DNA of 14,380 bases, taken from contig JAJFMG010000210.1 in NCBI GenBank assembly GCA_021772295.1, positions 1 through 14,380 on the forward strand. Reading direction: 5' to 3'. Positions within the stretch are counted from its first letter, which is position 1. Every line of letters begins with the position of its first letter. Below, piece after piece: positions 1-7,992 of the stretch. The stretch comes from Chlamydiota bacterium (GTDB lineage: Bacteria > Chlamydiota > Chlamydiia > Chlamydiales > Simkaniaceae). The translations under genes were made by a program, and so were the position numbers. The notes under the pieces were generated by a model, which saw nothing but the letters and a program-made list of their open reading frames with translations, searched no databases and was not told where the DNA came from.

Positions 1-1
1 C

Positions 2-1348
2 GTAGCTCTTAGTGCAGGTATTGTAACTACTCGAGTAACCTCAGAAAAAAAAGATGCAAGTCTTGGAAAAGACATTACACAGCAACTTTTTGCAAATCCT
101 AAAAGTCTACTTTTGGCAGCTGGTGTAATTTTTGGAATGGGACTACTTAGTGGATTTCCTTTCTGGGCATTTGCATTAATTGCAAGTGGTGTTGGAGGAA
201 CTGGAATAAGGCTCTGGACTAAATTTAGAAAAGAAGCCGCAAAGGCTGCTGGTGGCGGCGCCATCTCCACCGATGTAGAAGGACATACTGTTATTAGAGG
301 ATCTGGAGATGATTACGCTCTAACCCTGCCTGTTATTCTTGAAACTGGGGTAAGTTTATCTGCTGCCCTCAAGAAAGAAAAAGCTGGGGCGACTTTTATT
401 GAAGAGATGATTCCAAAAATGAGAAATGCTCTTTATCAAGATTTAGGGGTTCGATTTCCTGGTGTCCATGTTCGAACTGAAGCTCCTAAACTTGCAACCA
501 ATGAATATGCTATCTTCCTTAATGAAGTACCCATTACAAGAGGTAGAGTGTTAGATCACGCTGTACTTACAAATGAAACTGAAGCAACTCTAAAACGATA
601 TAATCTTCCCTACACCAAAACTAAAAATGTAGTCGGCCAAGCCTCTTTGTGGGTTGATAACAAGTACATCGAAATTTTGAAAAAATCAAATATCAAATTT
701 TGGGATACACAAGAAGTTCTCATTTTAAATCTTTCCTATTTTTATAAAAAACATGCGAGTGAATTCTTAGGAATCCAAGAAGTAAGAGCTATCTTAGAAT
801 TTGTTGAAAAATCTTTTCCAGATCTTGTAAAAGAAGTGACAAGACTCGTTCCTCTTCAAAAGCTCACTGAAATTTTTAGAAGATTGATTCAAGAAGAAGT
901 TTCTATCAAAGATCTAAGAACTATTTTGGAAGCTCTATCTGAGTGGGCCCAATCTGAAAAAGACACTGTTTTACTTACTGAATATGTGAGATCTTCTCTG
1001 AAAAGATATATCAGCTATAAGTATTCTCGCGGTCAAACGGTTCTTTCAGTATATCTTCTTGATCCTGAAATCGAAGATATGATCAGAGGAGCCATTAAAC
1101 AAACCTCCGCTGGATCATACTTAGCTTTAGATCCAGACTCGGTGCAGCTAATATTGCATGCTATGCGAAAAATTGTGGTACCAACACCCCCAGGTGGTCA
1201 ACCACCTGTGTTACTTACAGCAATTGATGTGCGTAGATTTGCTAAAAAGCTTATCGAAGGCGATTTTCCAGATCTCAGTGTCGTCTCTTACCAAGAAATT
1301 GTACCCGAAATTCGGATACAACCCCTTGGAAGAGTCCAACTATCATAA
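2..1348 (+). CDS. sctV: Type III secretion export gate SctV (LcrD/FlhA family), C-terminal part
   Basis: The reading frame is open from base 2 to a TAA at 1346-1348 (448 residues). No start is visible, so the gene begins before the window; family members are roughly 700 residues, so about one third is missing. The first residues (VALSAGIVTTRVTSEKKDAS) match the end of the SctV membrane domain. They are followed by the last hydrophobic pair of segments (about residues 35-70, with GMGLLSGFPFWAFALIASG). The remainder is the large cytoplasmic domain, which in the family forms a nonameric ring that docks chaperone-substrate complexes and the gatekeeper. The FHIPEP signature lies further upstream and is not seen. 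copN follows after 61 bp, the order known from Chlamydia, where the protein is also called CdsV or LcrD. A flagellar FlhA is the alternative, but the copN and chaperone neighbours argue for a virulence-type secretion system. Confidence 0.93.
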   Translation, partial: VALSAGIVTTRVTSEKKDASLGKDITQQLFANPKSLLLAAGVIFGMGLLSGFPFWAFALIASGVGGTGIRLWTKFRKEAAKAAGGGAISTDVEGHTVIRGSGDDYALTLPVILETGVSLSAALKKEKAGATFIEEMIPKMRNALYQDLGVRFPGVHVRTEAPKLATNEYAIFLNEVPITRGRVLDHAVLTNETEATLKRYNLPYTKTKNVVGQASLWVDNKYIEILKKSNIKFWDTQEVLILNLSYFYKKHASEFLGIQEVRAILEFVEKSFPDLVKEVTRLVPLQKLTEIFRRLIQEEVSIKDLRTILEALSEWAQSEKDTVLLTEYVRSSLKRYISYKYSRGQTVLSVYLLDPEIEDMIRGAIKQTSAGSYLALDPDSVQLILHAMRKIVVPTPPGGQPPVLLTAIDVRRFAKKLIEGDFPDLSVVSYQEIVPEIRIQPLGRVQLS

Positions 1349-1409
1349 ATCCTTTCCATCTCATCAAAAAAAGAGTATATAAAAAAATAAAGAAACATAG
1401 GTTTATTCG

Positions 1410-2633
1410 ATGAGTGATGAAATTCCAGAAATCCAAGGCATGTCAATGGGTGATCAGGAAATTCGTACAGAGAAAGCAGAAGAAAAGCAAGAGCTTAAAA
1501 ACTCTGAGATTCGCCAGGAAGCAAGTAAAGCAGCCTTTAAAGAATGGGCAGCTATGGGTGAATTCAGTCCACTTTTGATGTCCAAAAAATTCAAATCTCT
1601 CGATGAACACCTTTCGAAAGCTCCCACAGAATCAAAGCAAACGGCTAAAAAAGAATCTCCTACTAAAACACCTGACGCTGCAGCTATTTTAAAGATTGCA
1701 CAATCGCATGCCAAAAGCAATGTAGAGCTTCAAGCAAAAACACTCCTACTTATCCTTACGAGGTTAGATGATGCTGACACAGTTGATGAGATTTTAGAAA
1801 AGATCATCGAAGTATACAAAGATCATTATTTAGTTGATGAAACTCTCGATTTTTTACTCGAGGCATCGAGAGGAAAAGACGCACAATCCAACAAAATTGC
1901 CCATGCAAAAAGTATCTTTAATGAAAGATATGACAGAGAAATCCGCGTTGGAAAAAACATCAGCATTGAGGCGCGCAAATTTTCCAAACAAGGTCTTGGA
2001 TCACCCACCGCCCTTCGCGATATCTATCGCGATATGACAGGCAATCCAAGAGAAGCTCCTGATTTATTTGATGAACTCAATGCCAACTTTAAATTTTCCC
2101 AAATGAACCAGGTTATAGATTTTATCTTGCATTCTCTTGGTACGGATTTAAAAGCCAAAGGTCCATCGATTTCAAGACCAGAGCTTAATAGACTTTTTTC
2201 AGAAGCAAGAACTATGCAAGCGATTCTTGGACTCTATCGTTTTTTTCAAAAACGAATGACAATGATTCAAAAGCAATTCGATATGGAAGATCTTCCCTGG
2301 CCACCCAAAGTCACATTTGAATATTTAGCTAAGATCCTGATGAAATTACTAAAGGAAAGATATCCCAATGGAAATAAAGTGTTGCAACTCGCATCTTATT
2401 TTGGCATTTCTGAGGAAGTTGCAGCGCAAATCATCCTATTCTCGCAGTATCGAGATTCGATGAGGCACCTATCGCCCAAACTTTTTAAATCTGAGCGACA
2501 CAGACAAGATACGCTTCTTGCCATATTAGATGGTCTATCTGATTTAGAAGATATGTTAGAAGAAGAGGATGAAGAAGAGGATGAGGACGATGAATTTCCA
2601 ACTCCTCGAAACCAAAAAGATACTTTGGAATAA
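1410..2633 (+). CDS. copN: Type III secretion gatekeeper CopN (SctW; YopN/TyeA family)
   Basis: The 407-residue protein is the plug that holds back effector secretion until host contact; in Chlamydia it is itself secreted and binds tubulin. The N-terminus is polar and glutamate/lysine-rich, as expected for a secretion signal and chaperone-binding region. A helical HrpJ-like domain covers about residues 95-260, with the family-typical stretch LRDIYRDMTGNPREAPDLF at 202-220. A TyeA-like domain covers about 300-380, fused in one chain as in CopN rather than split as in Yersinia. The end is unusual: residues 384-395 are twelve consecutive Asp/Glu. The start is an ATG with AGG eight bases upstream. 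The stop TAA (2631-2633) shares its last A with the ATG of the next gene, implying translational coupling with the chaperone. Identification rests on motif and synteny with CT089. Confidence 0.92.
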   Translation: MSDEIPEIQGMSMGDQEIRTEKAEEKQELKNSEIRQEASKAAFKEWAAMGEFSPLLMSKKFKSLDEHLSKAPTESKQTAKKESPTKTPDAAAILKIAQSHAKSNVELQAKTLLLILTRLDDADTVDEILEKIIEVYKDHYLVDETLDFLLEASRGKDAQSNKIAHAKSIFNERYDREIRVGKNISIEARKFSKQGLGSPTALRDIYRDMTGNPREAPDLFDELNANFKFSQMNQVIDFILHSLGTDLKAKGPSISRPELNRLFSEARTMQAILGLYRFFQKRMTMIQKQFDMEDLPWPPKVTFEYLAKILMKLLKERYPNGNKVLQLASYFGISEEVAAQIILFSQYRDSMRHLSPKLFKSERHRQDTLLAILDGLSDLEDMLEEEDEEEDEDDEFPTPRNQKDTLE

Positions 2634-3091
2634 TGGAACGGTTTAACGAAATTATTTTTGATTTGGGCAACGTAATAGCGCTTCCCCTCTTTGTAGATAA
2701 AAATCTTGCTTGTAAACTCATCGTCGATGAGAATTTCCCCATCCAAATTGAAATGGATGAGGAATCAAATCAGCTTATTGCAGCAGCTACCCTTTTCGAA
2801 ATTCCACCGGGTAGATTTCGTGAAGAGGTTCTTAAAGAAGCGCTCAAAGCAAATTTTGAAATTCGAAAGGATGGATATTACCTAGCCTATATTGAAAAGA
2901 AATCTAGCCTTGCACTTATTGAAAACATTAGTCCTATTAAGCTTACAGGTGAAAAACTCGCGCAAAGACTAGAACACATGATAAATTATGCAAAACTTTG
3001 GAAAGAGGCAATTGAAAGCGGGAAAACGGCTCCCCATATAAAGCCCATCCAAAGCGATGGAAACGATCTGCCCTTTGGAATCAAACCATAG
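2633..3091 (+). CDS. scc1: CesT-family type III secretion chaperone (Scc1/SycE-like)
   Basis: This is a 152-residue acidic protein of the size expected for class I secretion chaperones (about 130-160 residues). Family features are an N-terminal helix, then beta-rich segments (FPIQIEMDEESNQLIAAATL, about 36-55) containing the hydrophobic patch that binds partners, and a C-terminal helix around 103-125 (LTGEKLAQRLEHMINYAKLW). The position directly after copN, with the ATG overlapping the copN stop by one base, matches Chlamydia Scc1 (CT088). Scc1 works there with Scc4 to chaperone CopN, so I infer that CopN is the client here. The Scc4 partner is not in the window. The C-terminal tail (about 126-152) is polar and probably flexible. 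The CesT fold is diverse at sequence level, so the family call leans partly on context. Confidence 0.85.
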   Translation: MERFNEIIFDLGNVIALPLFVDKNLACKLIVDENFPIQIEMDEESNQLIAAATLFEIPPGRFREEVLKEALKANFEIRKDGYYLAYIEKKSSLALIENISPIKLTGEKLAQRLEHMINYAKLWKEAIESGKTAPHIKPIQSDGNDLPFGIKP

Positions 3092-3092
3092 C

Positions 3093-4673
3093 ATGATTGA
3101 CTTAAATGACACTCCTCTTTCCAAGATTTGGAAGCAGATCAAAACAATTGATCATCACGGGATCAATATTCCCCTTCTTTCCATTCACACAAAAAATAGC
3201 TGCGGGTGTGGAGAGATTTATGATCTGATCCCTTTCATTAAATACCTACAACAAATTGGGTTCGATACAATCCAACTTCTTCCATTAAACGATTCTGGGT
3301 TCGACCCAAGTCCCTATAATGCCTTGTCATCTCTTGCTATAAATCCTATTTACATGTCCCTATCAGAGCTCCCAGACGTAGATGAACCTGATTTGCAAAG
3401 ACAAATTCGATCCATGCAAAAACTTACCAAACTCAAAAGAGTTCCCTATCAAAAAATTTATCGCAAAAAGATGGCTTTCCTACGTCTTCTTTTTCAAAAG
3501 GCAAAACCCACATTACACTCTCCTGACTTTATAGCATTTATTCAGGAAAATTCCTGGCTTACAAATTATGGCATTTTTAAAGTCATCAAAGAAAAATACC
3601 CCAATCAAATGCCATCTGATCTGATGGAGCCTTCTAAATCCATTTTAAAAAAATTAGCTATAGTCTATGAAAAAGAAATTCTTTTTCATAGCTATGTGCA
3701 ATACCTTCTGTTTACTCAACTTTCTTTGGTCAAACAAGTCGCTGAAAAACATCAGGTTTTCATTAAAGGTGATATCCCAATCCTGATTAGTTTAGATAGT
3801 GTTGAAGTGTGGTCTGAAAAGTACCTTTTTGACACACATTTTGAAGCGGGAGCCCCACCTGATATGTTCAAAACAAAGGCGCAAGTTTGGGGCTTTCCCA
3901 TTTTTAATTGGAAAGCAATGCAAGAAGACAATTATAACTTTTGGAAAAGACGTTTACAATTTGCATCTAACTTTTATCATATCTATCGAATAGATCATGT
4001 AATTGGATTTTTCCGTATCTTTGCAATCCCTAGAGGGGAAAGTGCAGAGACGGGTTACTTTATACCAAGAGATCCTAAAGCTATTATCTCCATTGGAAAA
4101 TACCACCTAGAGCAACTTATTTCTTTTTCCAATATGCTACCGATTGCAGAGGATTTGGGATCAGTACCAAAGGGCATGCAAAATTGCTTAGAGAGCCTTG
4201 GCATATGTGGAACGAGAGTGTTTCGTTGGGAAAAAGATACTACCAAAGAAAATTTACCCTTTATCATGCCATCTGATTATACTCCGATTAGCATGACATC
4301 AGTATCGACCCATGATTCTCAAACTCTCACCGAATATTTTAAACGACACCGGGTTGATGCAGAAAAATATGTGAAACTCCAAGGCTTCAAATACAGTAAA
4401 AAACTTAATGCCCATCTTAGGAAACAACTCCTTCTACAATCCCATCAAACGCCTAGTATTTTTCATATCAATCTTTTACAAGAATATTTAGCAATGTTCA
4501 AAGAACTTTCATGGAAAGATGCCAAAGATGATCGAATCAATGTTCCTGGAAAAGTGTTAGCTAGAAATTGGGTTTATCGATACAAACGTAATATAGAAAC
4601 AATTTCTTCCCACAAAGAGTTAAAAGAACTGTTTTTAGAAATCAAATCTAGCTCTTGCAACAAGCCCAGATAG
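3093..4673 (+). CDS. malQ: 4-alpha-glucanotransferase (amylomaltase, GH77)
   Basis: The enzyme transfers alpha-1,4-glucan segments between maltodextrins and works in glycogen/maltodextrin turnover in the cytoplasm. With the start at 3093 the protein has 526 residues, close to chlamydial MalQ. An in-frame ATG at 3057 would add 12 residues inside the chaperone gene. I prefer 3093 because it falls one base after the chaperone stop and because MIDLNDTPLSK aligns with the known N-terminus. Neither start has a strong Shine-Dalgarno. The GH77 catalytic residues are all present: the nucleophile Asp301 in RIDHVIGFFR, the acid/base Glu353 in PIAEDLGSVP, and the transition-state stabiliser Asp408 in STHDSQTL. 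The N-terminal HTKNSCGCGEIYDL and LLPLNDSG stretches are also typical. Placement behind type III secretion genes matches Chlamydia (CT087). The 3' end overlaps the convergent membrane-protein gene by 39 bp. Confidence 0.95.
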   Translation: MIDLNDTPLSKIWKQIKTIDHHGINIPLLSIHTKNSCGCGEIYDLIPFIKYLQQIGFDTIQLLPLNDSGFDPSPYNALSSLAINPIYMSLSELPDVDEPDLQRQIRSMQKLTKLKRVPYQKIYRKKMAFLRLLFQKAKPTLHSPDFIAFIQENSWLTNYGIFKVIKEKYPNQMPSDLMEPSKSILKKLAIVYEKEILFHSYVQYLLFTQLSLVKQVAEKHQVFIKGDIPILISLDSVEVWSEKYLFDTHFEAGAPPDMFKTKAQVWGFPIFNWKAMQEDNYNFWKRRLQFASNFYHIYRIDHVIGFFRIFAIPRGESAETGYFIPRDPKAIISIGKYHLEQLISFSNMLPIAEDLGSVPKGMQNCLESLGICGTRVFRWEKDTTKENLPFIMPSDYTPISMTSVSTHDSQTLTEYFKRHRVDAEKYVKLQGFKYSKKLNAHLRKQLLLQSHQTPSIFHINLLQEYLAMFKELSWKDAKDDRINVPGKVLARNWVYRYKRNIETISSHKELKELFLEIKSSSCNKPR

Positions 4674-5795
4674 CGATAAGTTTCCTTCTTGCCTTTGATA
4701 GATGAGCATATCAGGATTATCGGACATGCTTCTAAGCAGTCTATTGAAATCAAGCCATAGATGCTCTTCCCATCCAAGATCAAATCCTAAATGAAACCTA
4801 TCATCAGATAGTCCAAATTCTGCTCGAATACCAATCGCTAAATCAAAATTGGGTTGGATATCATAATAATCATCGCGGAAGGTATTTTGATAGCTAGCTC
4901 TTGTCGCAACATTATTTTCAATGAGCAGACTCTCTTGTTTCTTAAGGTCAAATTTCCCCCATAACAGAGCTATATCACCGGATCCAAAAATGGACCAATT
5001 TTTGTTAAAGTGCCAAACAGTCTCAAGACCTGCAAGAAGACCAACTCCCCAAAATTTTTGAGACCATCTATTACGATTAGTTTCAATTTGTCCGGGAATA
5101 CCACGATTTTCATATTCGCCTTTCACTCGAAAATAATTATTATTCCATGCGCCTCGAACTCCTGCAAAGGGACGAATACTAAAAAATTTACTCGCGCAAA
5201 AGTACCTACCAAGCTGAGTATCGATTTGATTAAATTGCAATCTCCATACAGCTTTTAAAGACGTAGCAGGAGCATCGGCATCTCGATCCCACCAATTAGT
5301 TAAGGTTTTGGTTCCAAGAGAATTAGTGAGTACTGTTGTAAAATCATCGTTAAATGGCGCAACACTTATCGAATCATCTGCTCTGTTATAAATATATGTC
5401 CAGTTTGCAGAAACATCCCAGTCATCGTGATCCGTATCAACTCCAAGAGATAAGCGCAGGCCGGGATCCCAAGACCCTTTGACTCTTTCTACCCCTTTGC
5501 CAACTTGCACTACATTATTTGGAAAAAGCACATCATTTTCAAGAACAACTTCACCCTTCGTCGCGTATTCAAGACCATTAAGTCTTCCATATTGATAAAG
5601 AAATTCAGCTGTAACAAATACACCCCACGAATCAGTATTTGCAGGATCATCCGCTGTAATTAACTCTTTATCAATATGCGGCTTTGTTTCATATTTCTCA
5701 GGAGCTGCCGCTGTTACCGCTTCATGAATCTCTGCAAAAGCTGTAGATGTTGTAAGAAGAGTAATAAAGAGAAATGGAACTGTATATTTGTTCAT
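4635..5795 (-). CDS. Outer-membrane beta-barrel, Lpg1974/MOMP-like porin family
   Basis: The 386-residue protein begins with a clear signal peptide (MNKYTVPFLFITLLTTSTAFA, predicted cleavage after AFA at residue 21). It ends in ARFDF: a C-terminal Phe in an alternating aromatic pattern is the signal for outer-membrane insertion. The mature start at about 58-78 (GVFVTAEFLYQYGRLNGLEY), the later PFAGVRGAWNN and repeated alternating strands with many Trp/Tyr match the Lpg1974 pore-forming family, which is expanded in environmental chlamydiae and often described as MOMP-like. I infer a porin. The ATG at 5793-5795 has AGG about eight bases upstream, supporting the start. Its 3' end lies inside the end of malQ on the other strand, so no dedicated intergenic terminator is possible there. 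No cysteine-rich pattern like that of classical MOMP is seen, so redox crosslinking of the envelope is not suggested. Confidence 0.8.
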   Translation of the reverse strand: MNKYTVPFLFITLLTTSTAFAEIHEAVTAAAPEKYETKPHIDKELITADDPANTDSWGVFVTAEFLYQYGRLNGLEYATKGEVVLENDVLFPNNVVQVGKGVERVKGSWDPGLRLSLGVDTDHDDWDVSANWTYIYNRADDSISVAPFNDDFTTVLTNSLGTKTLTNWWDRDADAPATSLKAVWRLQFNQIDTQLGRYFCASKFFSIRPFAGVRGAWNNNYFRVKGEYENRGIPGQIETNRNRWSQKFWGVGLLAGLETVWHFNKNWSIFGSGDIALLWGKFDLKKQESLLIENNVATRASYQNTFRDDYYDIQPNFDLAIGIRAEFGLSDDRFHLGFDLGWEEHLWLDFNRLLRSMSDNPDMLIYQRQEGNLSLSGLVARARFDF

Positions 5796-5863
5796 GCTTT
5801 TACCTAAAAGAATATGAATCTTTTTAATTCATGTTTATTATTTTTTTCTATAGCATTAATATT

Positions 5864-7444
5864 ATGAAGCTTCAACAAATAATTTTTATTTTTGTCCTTT
5901 TTGCTAGCATTCCTCTTTTAGGAATGCATTCGCAATCTGATCAAAAGCCCTTATCTGATTTGCATCTCAATGCCCTTTTTTATAGTTTAGATCCAAATTC
6001 TATCTCCCAAAACTTTGCTTTTTATTATCTCTATTCCAACACCCAGCAAGGAGAAAAAGCGCTTAAGCAAGCCTATGATCTGATCAACAAACAAAGAGGT
6101 ACAGAAGAGAGATTTATCCCCATTAAAATTCCAGCGCTGGATATGGATCGTATTATCTCAATCGCATACAAAAAGCCTCGAGATAAGAAAGTATCTCTTT
6201 CTGATGATCAGCTTGAAATTATCGATCATTTTTCAAATCATCTAGCCAATCGATCATTACTCGGACATCATATATGGGAAGAAAAAGACCTTTTAACTCT
6301 TAAAGAAAGCGAGATAGACCTCGCAAGAGCTTTGCTCATATATCAATTTGATCGCTCTGAAGAGGGGAAAAAAGCGATTTTAGAATATGAAGCCCACATT
6401 GATTTAATGACACTTCAAATTGCTGCTAAACTTTCTAAAAATCCAACCGATCTTGAGAAAATCGAAAAAATCAATGATTTCATCTTTCATGAAATGAAGT
6501 TTCGTTTCCCACCCCACTCACTATGGGCAAAGGATGTTGATGTCTATACATTCCTCCCCTCTGTTCTTGATTCTAGAAAAGGGGTATGTTTGGGGGTTTC
6601 TATTCTCTATTTAAGTATTGCTCAAAGGTTAAACCTAAACTTAGATATTGTCACACCACCAGGGCATATCTATTTAGCATATCCCACAAAAGATGGGATC
6701 GTAAATATTGAAACAACAGCTAGGGGCATTTCAATGCCCTCAAAAACGTATCTTGGAATGAACACCATCTCGCTCCAACAAAGAAGACTCAAGGAAGTCA
6801 TTGGCTTAGCGTTTATTAACCAAGCTTCTACATTTTGGGAAGGAGAGGAATATGATAAAGCAATCGAATTATATAATCGCGCTCTCATCTACATTCCAAA
6901 CGATCCTCTTACCAAGATGTTTTTAGGATATAATTACCTTTTTGTAGACGACATCAAAAATGCCAACCAACTGCTATCTGATGTAGTAGATGCAGATTTC
7001 CCCTATCTACTTCGAAAAGACACGATTCCAGAAGATTATTTAAAAGGACGAGCAAGTGTACAAGCTATTAAAACAATCTTTTCGAAAGTAGATCAATCTC
7101 GTAAATCCATACTAGATAAACAAGCAAAACTCAAACAAGTTGTACAACGATATCCCAAATTTAGAGAAGCTCTCTTTCAACTTGCTGTTACATATTTACA
7201 ACTTTCTCGTGAGCAAGAAGCGCTAGATGTTTTAAAAAAGTATCAGAAGCTTGACCCAAAAAACCCAACAGCGCTGTATTACCTTTCCATCTTATGCATG
7301 CAAAGGTATGACTTTGAAGCTTCGTGGAAGTATTTTCTCTCCGCTCAAACGCTTGCAAAACAAAAAAATCATGATCCTATATGTTTGAAATCCCTCAAAC
7401 ATGGCTTACGTCGCAAATATCCAAATCCCTATCTTTTTCACTAA
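5864..7444 (+). CDS. Secreted transglutaminase-like (SirB1-type) protein with TPR repeats
   Basis: I chose the ATG at 5864 because it starts directly with a signal peptide (MKLQQIIFIFVLFASIPLLG); an in-frame ATG at 5831 adds 11 residues, and neither has a good Shine-Dalgarno. From 5864 the protein has 526 residues. A transglutaminase-like core lies at about 200-290: VLDSRKGVCLGVSILYLSIA carries the candidate nucleophile Cys242, TPPGHIYLAY carries His268, and VNIETTARG carries Glu283 as a possible third residue. This layout resembles the Transglut_core2 domain of SirB1. Helical TPR-like repeats follow, e.g. around 319-350 (EGEEYDKAIELYNRALIYIP) and 427-500. The family reaction is uncertain; such domains may be proteases, transglutaminases or inactive scaffolds. 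The signal peptide places it in the periplasm or outside the cell. It is transcribed divergently from the porin gene across only 68 bp. Confidence 0.75.
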   Translation: MKLQQIIFIFVLFASIPLLGMHSQSDQKPLSDLHLNALFYSLDPNSISQNFAFYYLYSNTQQGEKALKQAYDLINKQRGTEERFIPIKIPALDMDRIISIAYKKPRDKKVSLSDDQLEIIDHFSNHLANRSLLGHHIWEEKDLLTLKESEIDLARALLIYQFDRSEEGKKAILEYEAHIDLMTLQIAAKLSKNPTDLEKIEKINDFIFHEMKFRFPPHSLWAKDVDVYTFLPSVLDSRKGVCLGVSILYLSIAQRLNLNLDIVTPPGHIYLAYPTKDGIVNIETTARGISMPSKTYLGMNTISLQQRRLKEVIGLAFINQASTFWEGEEYDKAIELYNRALIYIPNDPLTKMFLGYNYLFVDDIKNANQLLSDVVDADFPYLLRKDTIPEDYLKGRASVQAIKTIFSKVDQSRKSILDKQAKLKQVVQRYPKFREALFQLAVTYLQLSREQEALDVLKKYQKLDPKNPTALYYLSILCMQRYDFEASWKYFLSAQTLAKQKNHDPICLKSLKHGLRRKYPNPYLFH

Positions 7445-7459
7445 AATTAAAATTTTAAG

Positions 7460-7487
7460 TTGCGCTCTAGAGAATTTTCCATATAAT
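7460..7487 (+). promoter_or_regulatory. Sigma70/sigma66-type promoter for the small exported protein
   Basis: TTGCGC (7460-7465) and a perfect TATAAT (7482-7487) are separated by 16 bases. They lie in the 73-bp gap after the TPR-protein gene, 30 bases before the next ATG at 7518. The start of transcription would fall near 7494. This suggests the small gene is transcribed independently of its upstream neighbour. Confidence 0.65.
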
Positions 7488-7517
7488 CCAAAAAAGAGTC
7501 AAATTTAGGTACATCCA

Positions 7518-7985
7518 ATGACAAAATATATACTCAGCTTCTTACTAATTCCATTTCTACTCCATGCAAGAACAGTATCTATAGATTCAGTCATGCCCCA
7601 AAATATCCAAAAAGAAACAGGTGTGAATGAACTTACTCCAAAACAACAAACAGCGCTCGCACTCTGGCTTGAAGATCATATTGATAAAACAACTACCGCA
7701 AAAATCAACAATAAAACACTTTCCATCTCTCAAAACATAGACAATGGAACGTACCTCATCTTAAGTGATGGAACAGTTTGGCAAATCGACCCAACTACAA
7801 AAAACGTATCTTCTGTTTGGTTACTACCTTTTCCTGTCAAACTTCGAAGAAGCTCCGTAAAAGCGTATCCTACACAAATCATCGATAAAAATAGCGGTGT
7901 ATATGTTAATGCACTTCGCATCGAAAAGATACCAACAGCCTTCGTCAAAAGCAAAACAAGAAAAGACGCATCAGCTCTTAGCTGA
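7518..7985 (+). CDS. Small exported protein of unknown function
   Basis: The 155-residue product starts with a signal peptide (MTKYILSFLLIPFLLHA, probable cleavage after residue 17). The mature part is short and mostly beta-like. It contains a segment around 75-95 (GTYLILSDGTVWQIDPTTK), followed by WLLPFPVKL, a pattern of aromatic residues in short strands that could form a small barrel or sandwich. The C-terminus is basic (KSKTRKDASALS). I do not recognise a named family and assign no function. The start is well supported: AGG lies about eight bases upstream, and a consensus-like promoter precedes it. The signal peptide and the neighbouring secreted TPR protein and porin suggest an envelope or periplasmic role; that is inference only. 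Confidence 0.75.
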   Translation: MTKYILSFLLIPFLLHARTVSIDSVMPQNIQKETGVNELTPKQQTALALWLEDHIDKTTTAKINNKTLSISQNIDNGTYLILSDGTVWQIDPTTKNVSSVWLLPFPVKLRRSSVKAYPTQIIDKNSGVYVNALRIEKIPTAFVKSKTRKDASALS

Positions 7986-7992
7986 GCTTTAT
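7973..7992 (+). terminator. Possible weak terminator at the end of the small exported-protein gene
   Basis: AGCTC (7973-7977) and GAGCT (7984-7988) can form a 5-bp stem with a 6-base loop, followed by TTTATATAATT. The stem is short and overlaps the stop codon of the upstream gene and the end of the convergent gene, so this is a weak call. Confidence 0.3.

Noticed and set aside
1158..1382. Plus-strand frame overlapping the end of sctV
   Set aside because: It is a frame-shifted reading of sctV with no recognisable protein character; the sctV frame is clearly the coding one.
2013..2036. CGCGATAT direct/inverted repeats in copN
   Set aside because: They fall in the codons for the conserved family stretch RDIYRDM, so the repetition reflects coding for repeated Arg-Asp-Ile/Met.
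2396..2746. Minus-strand open frames across the copN/scc1 junction, with a poly-serine run
   Set aside because: The poly-serine is the complement of the copN acidic tail codons. The frames overlap two well-supported genes and carry no Shine-Dalgarno or family signal.
5814..5832. Inverted repeat ATGAAT / ATTCAT as an operator between the divergent porin and transglutaminase-like genes
   Set aside because: Six-base arms in very AT-rich DNA are expected by chance, and no promoter can be placed relative to it.
5831..5863. Longer N-terminus (ATG 5831) for the transglutaminase-like protein
   Set aside because: The extra 11 residues precede a complete signal peptide beginning at ATG 5864 and lie in the AT-rich divergent gap. 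Retained only as an alternative.
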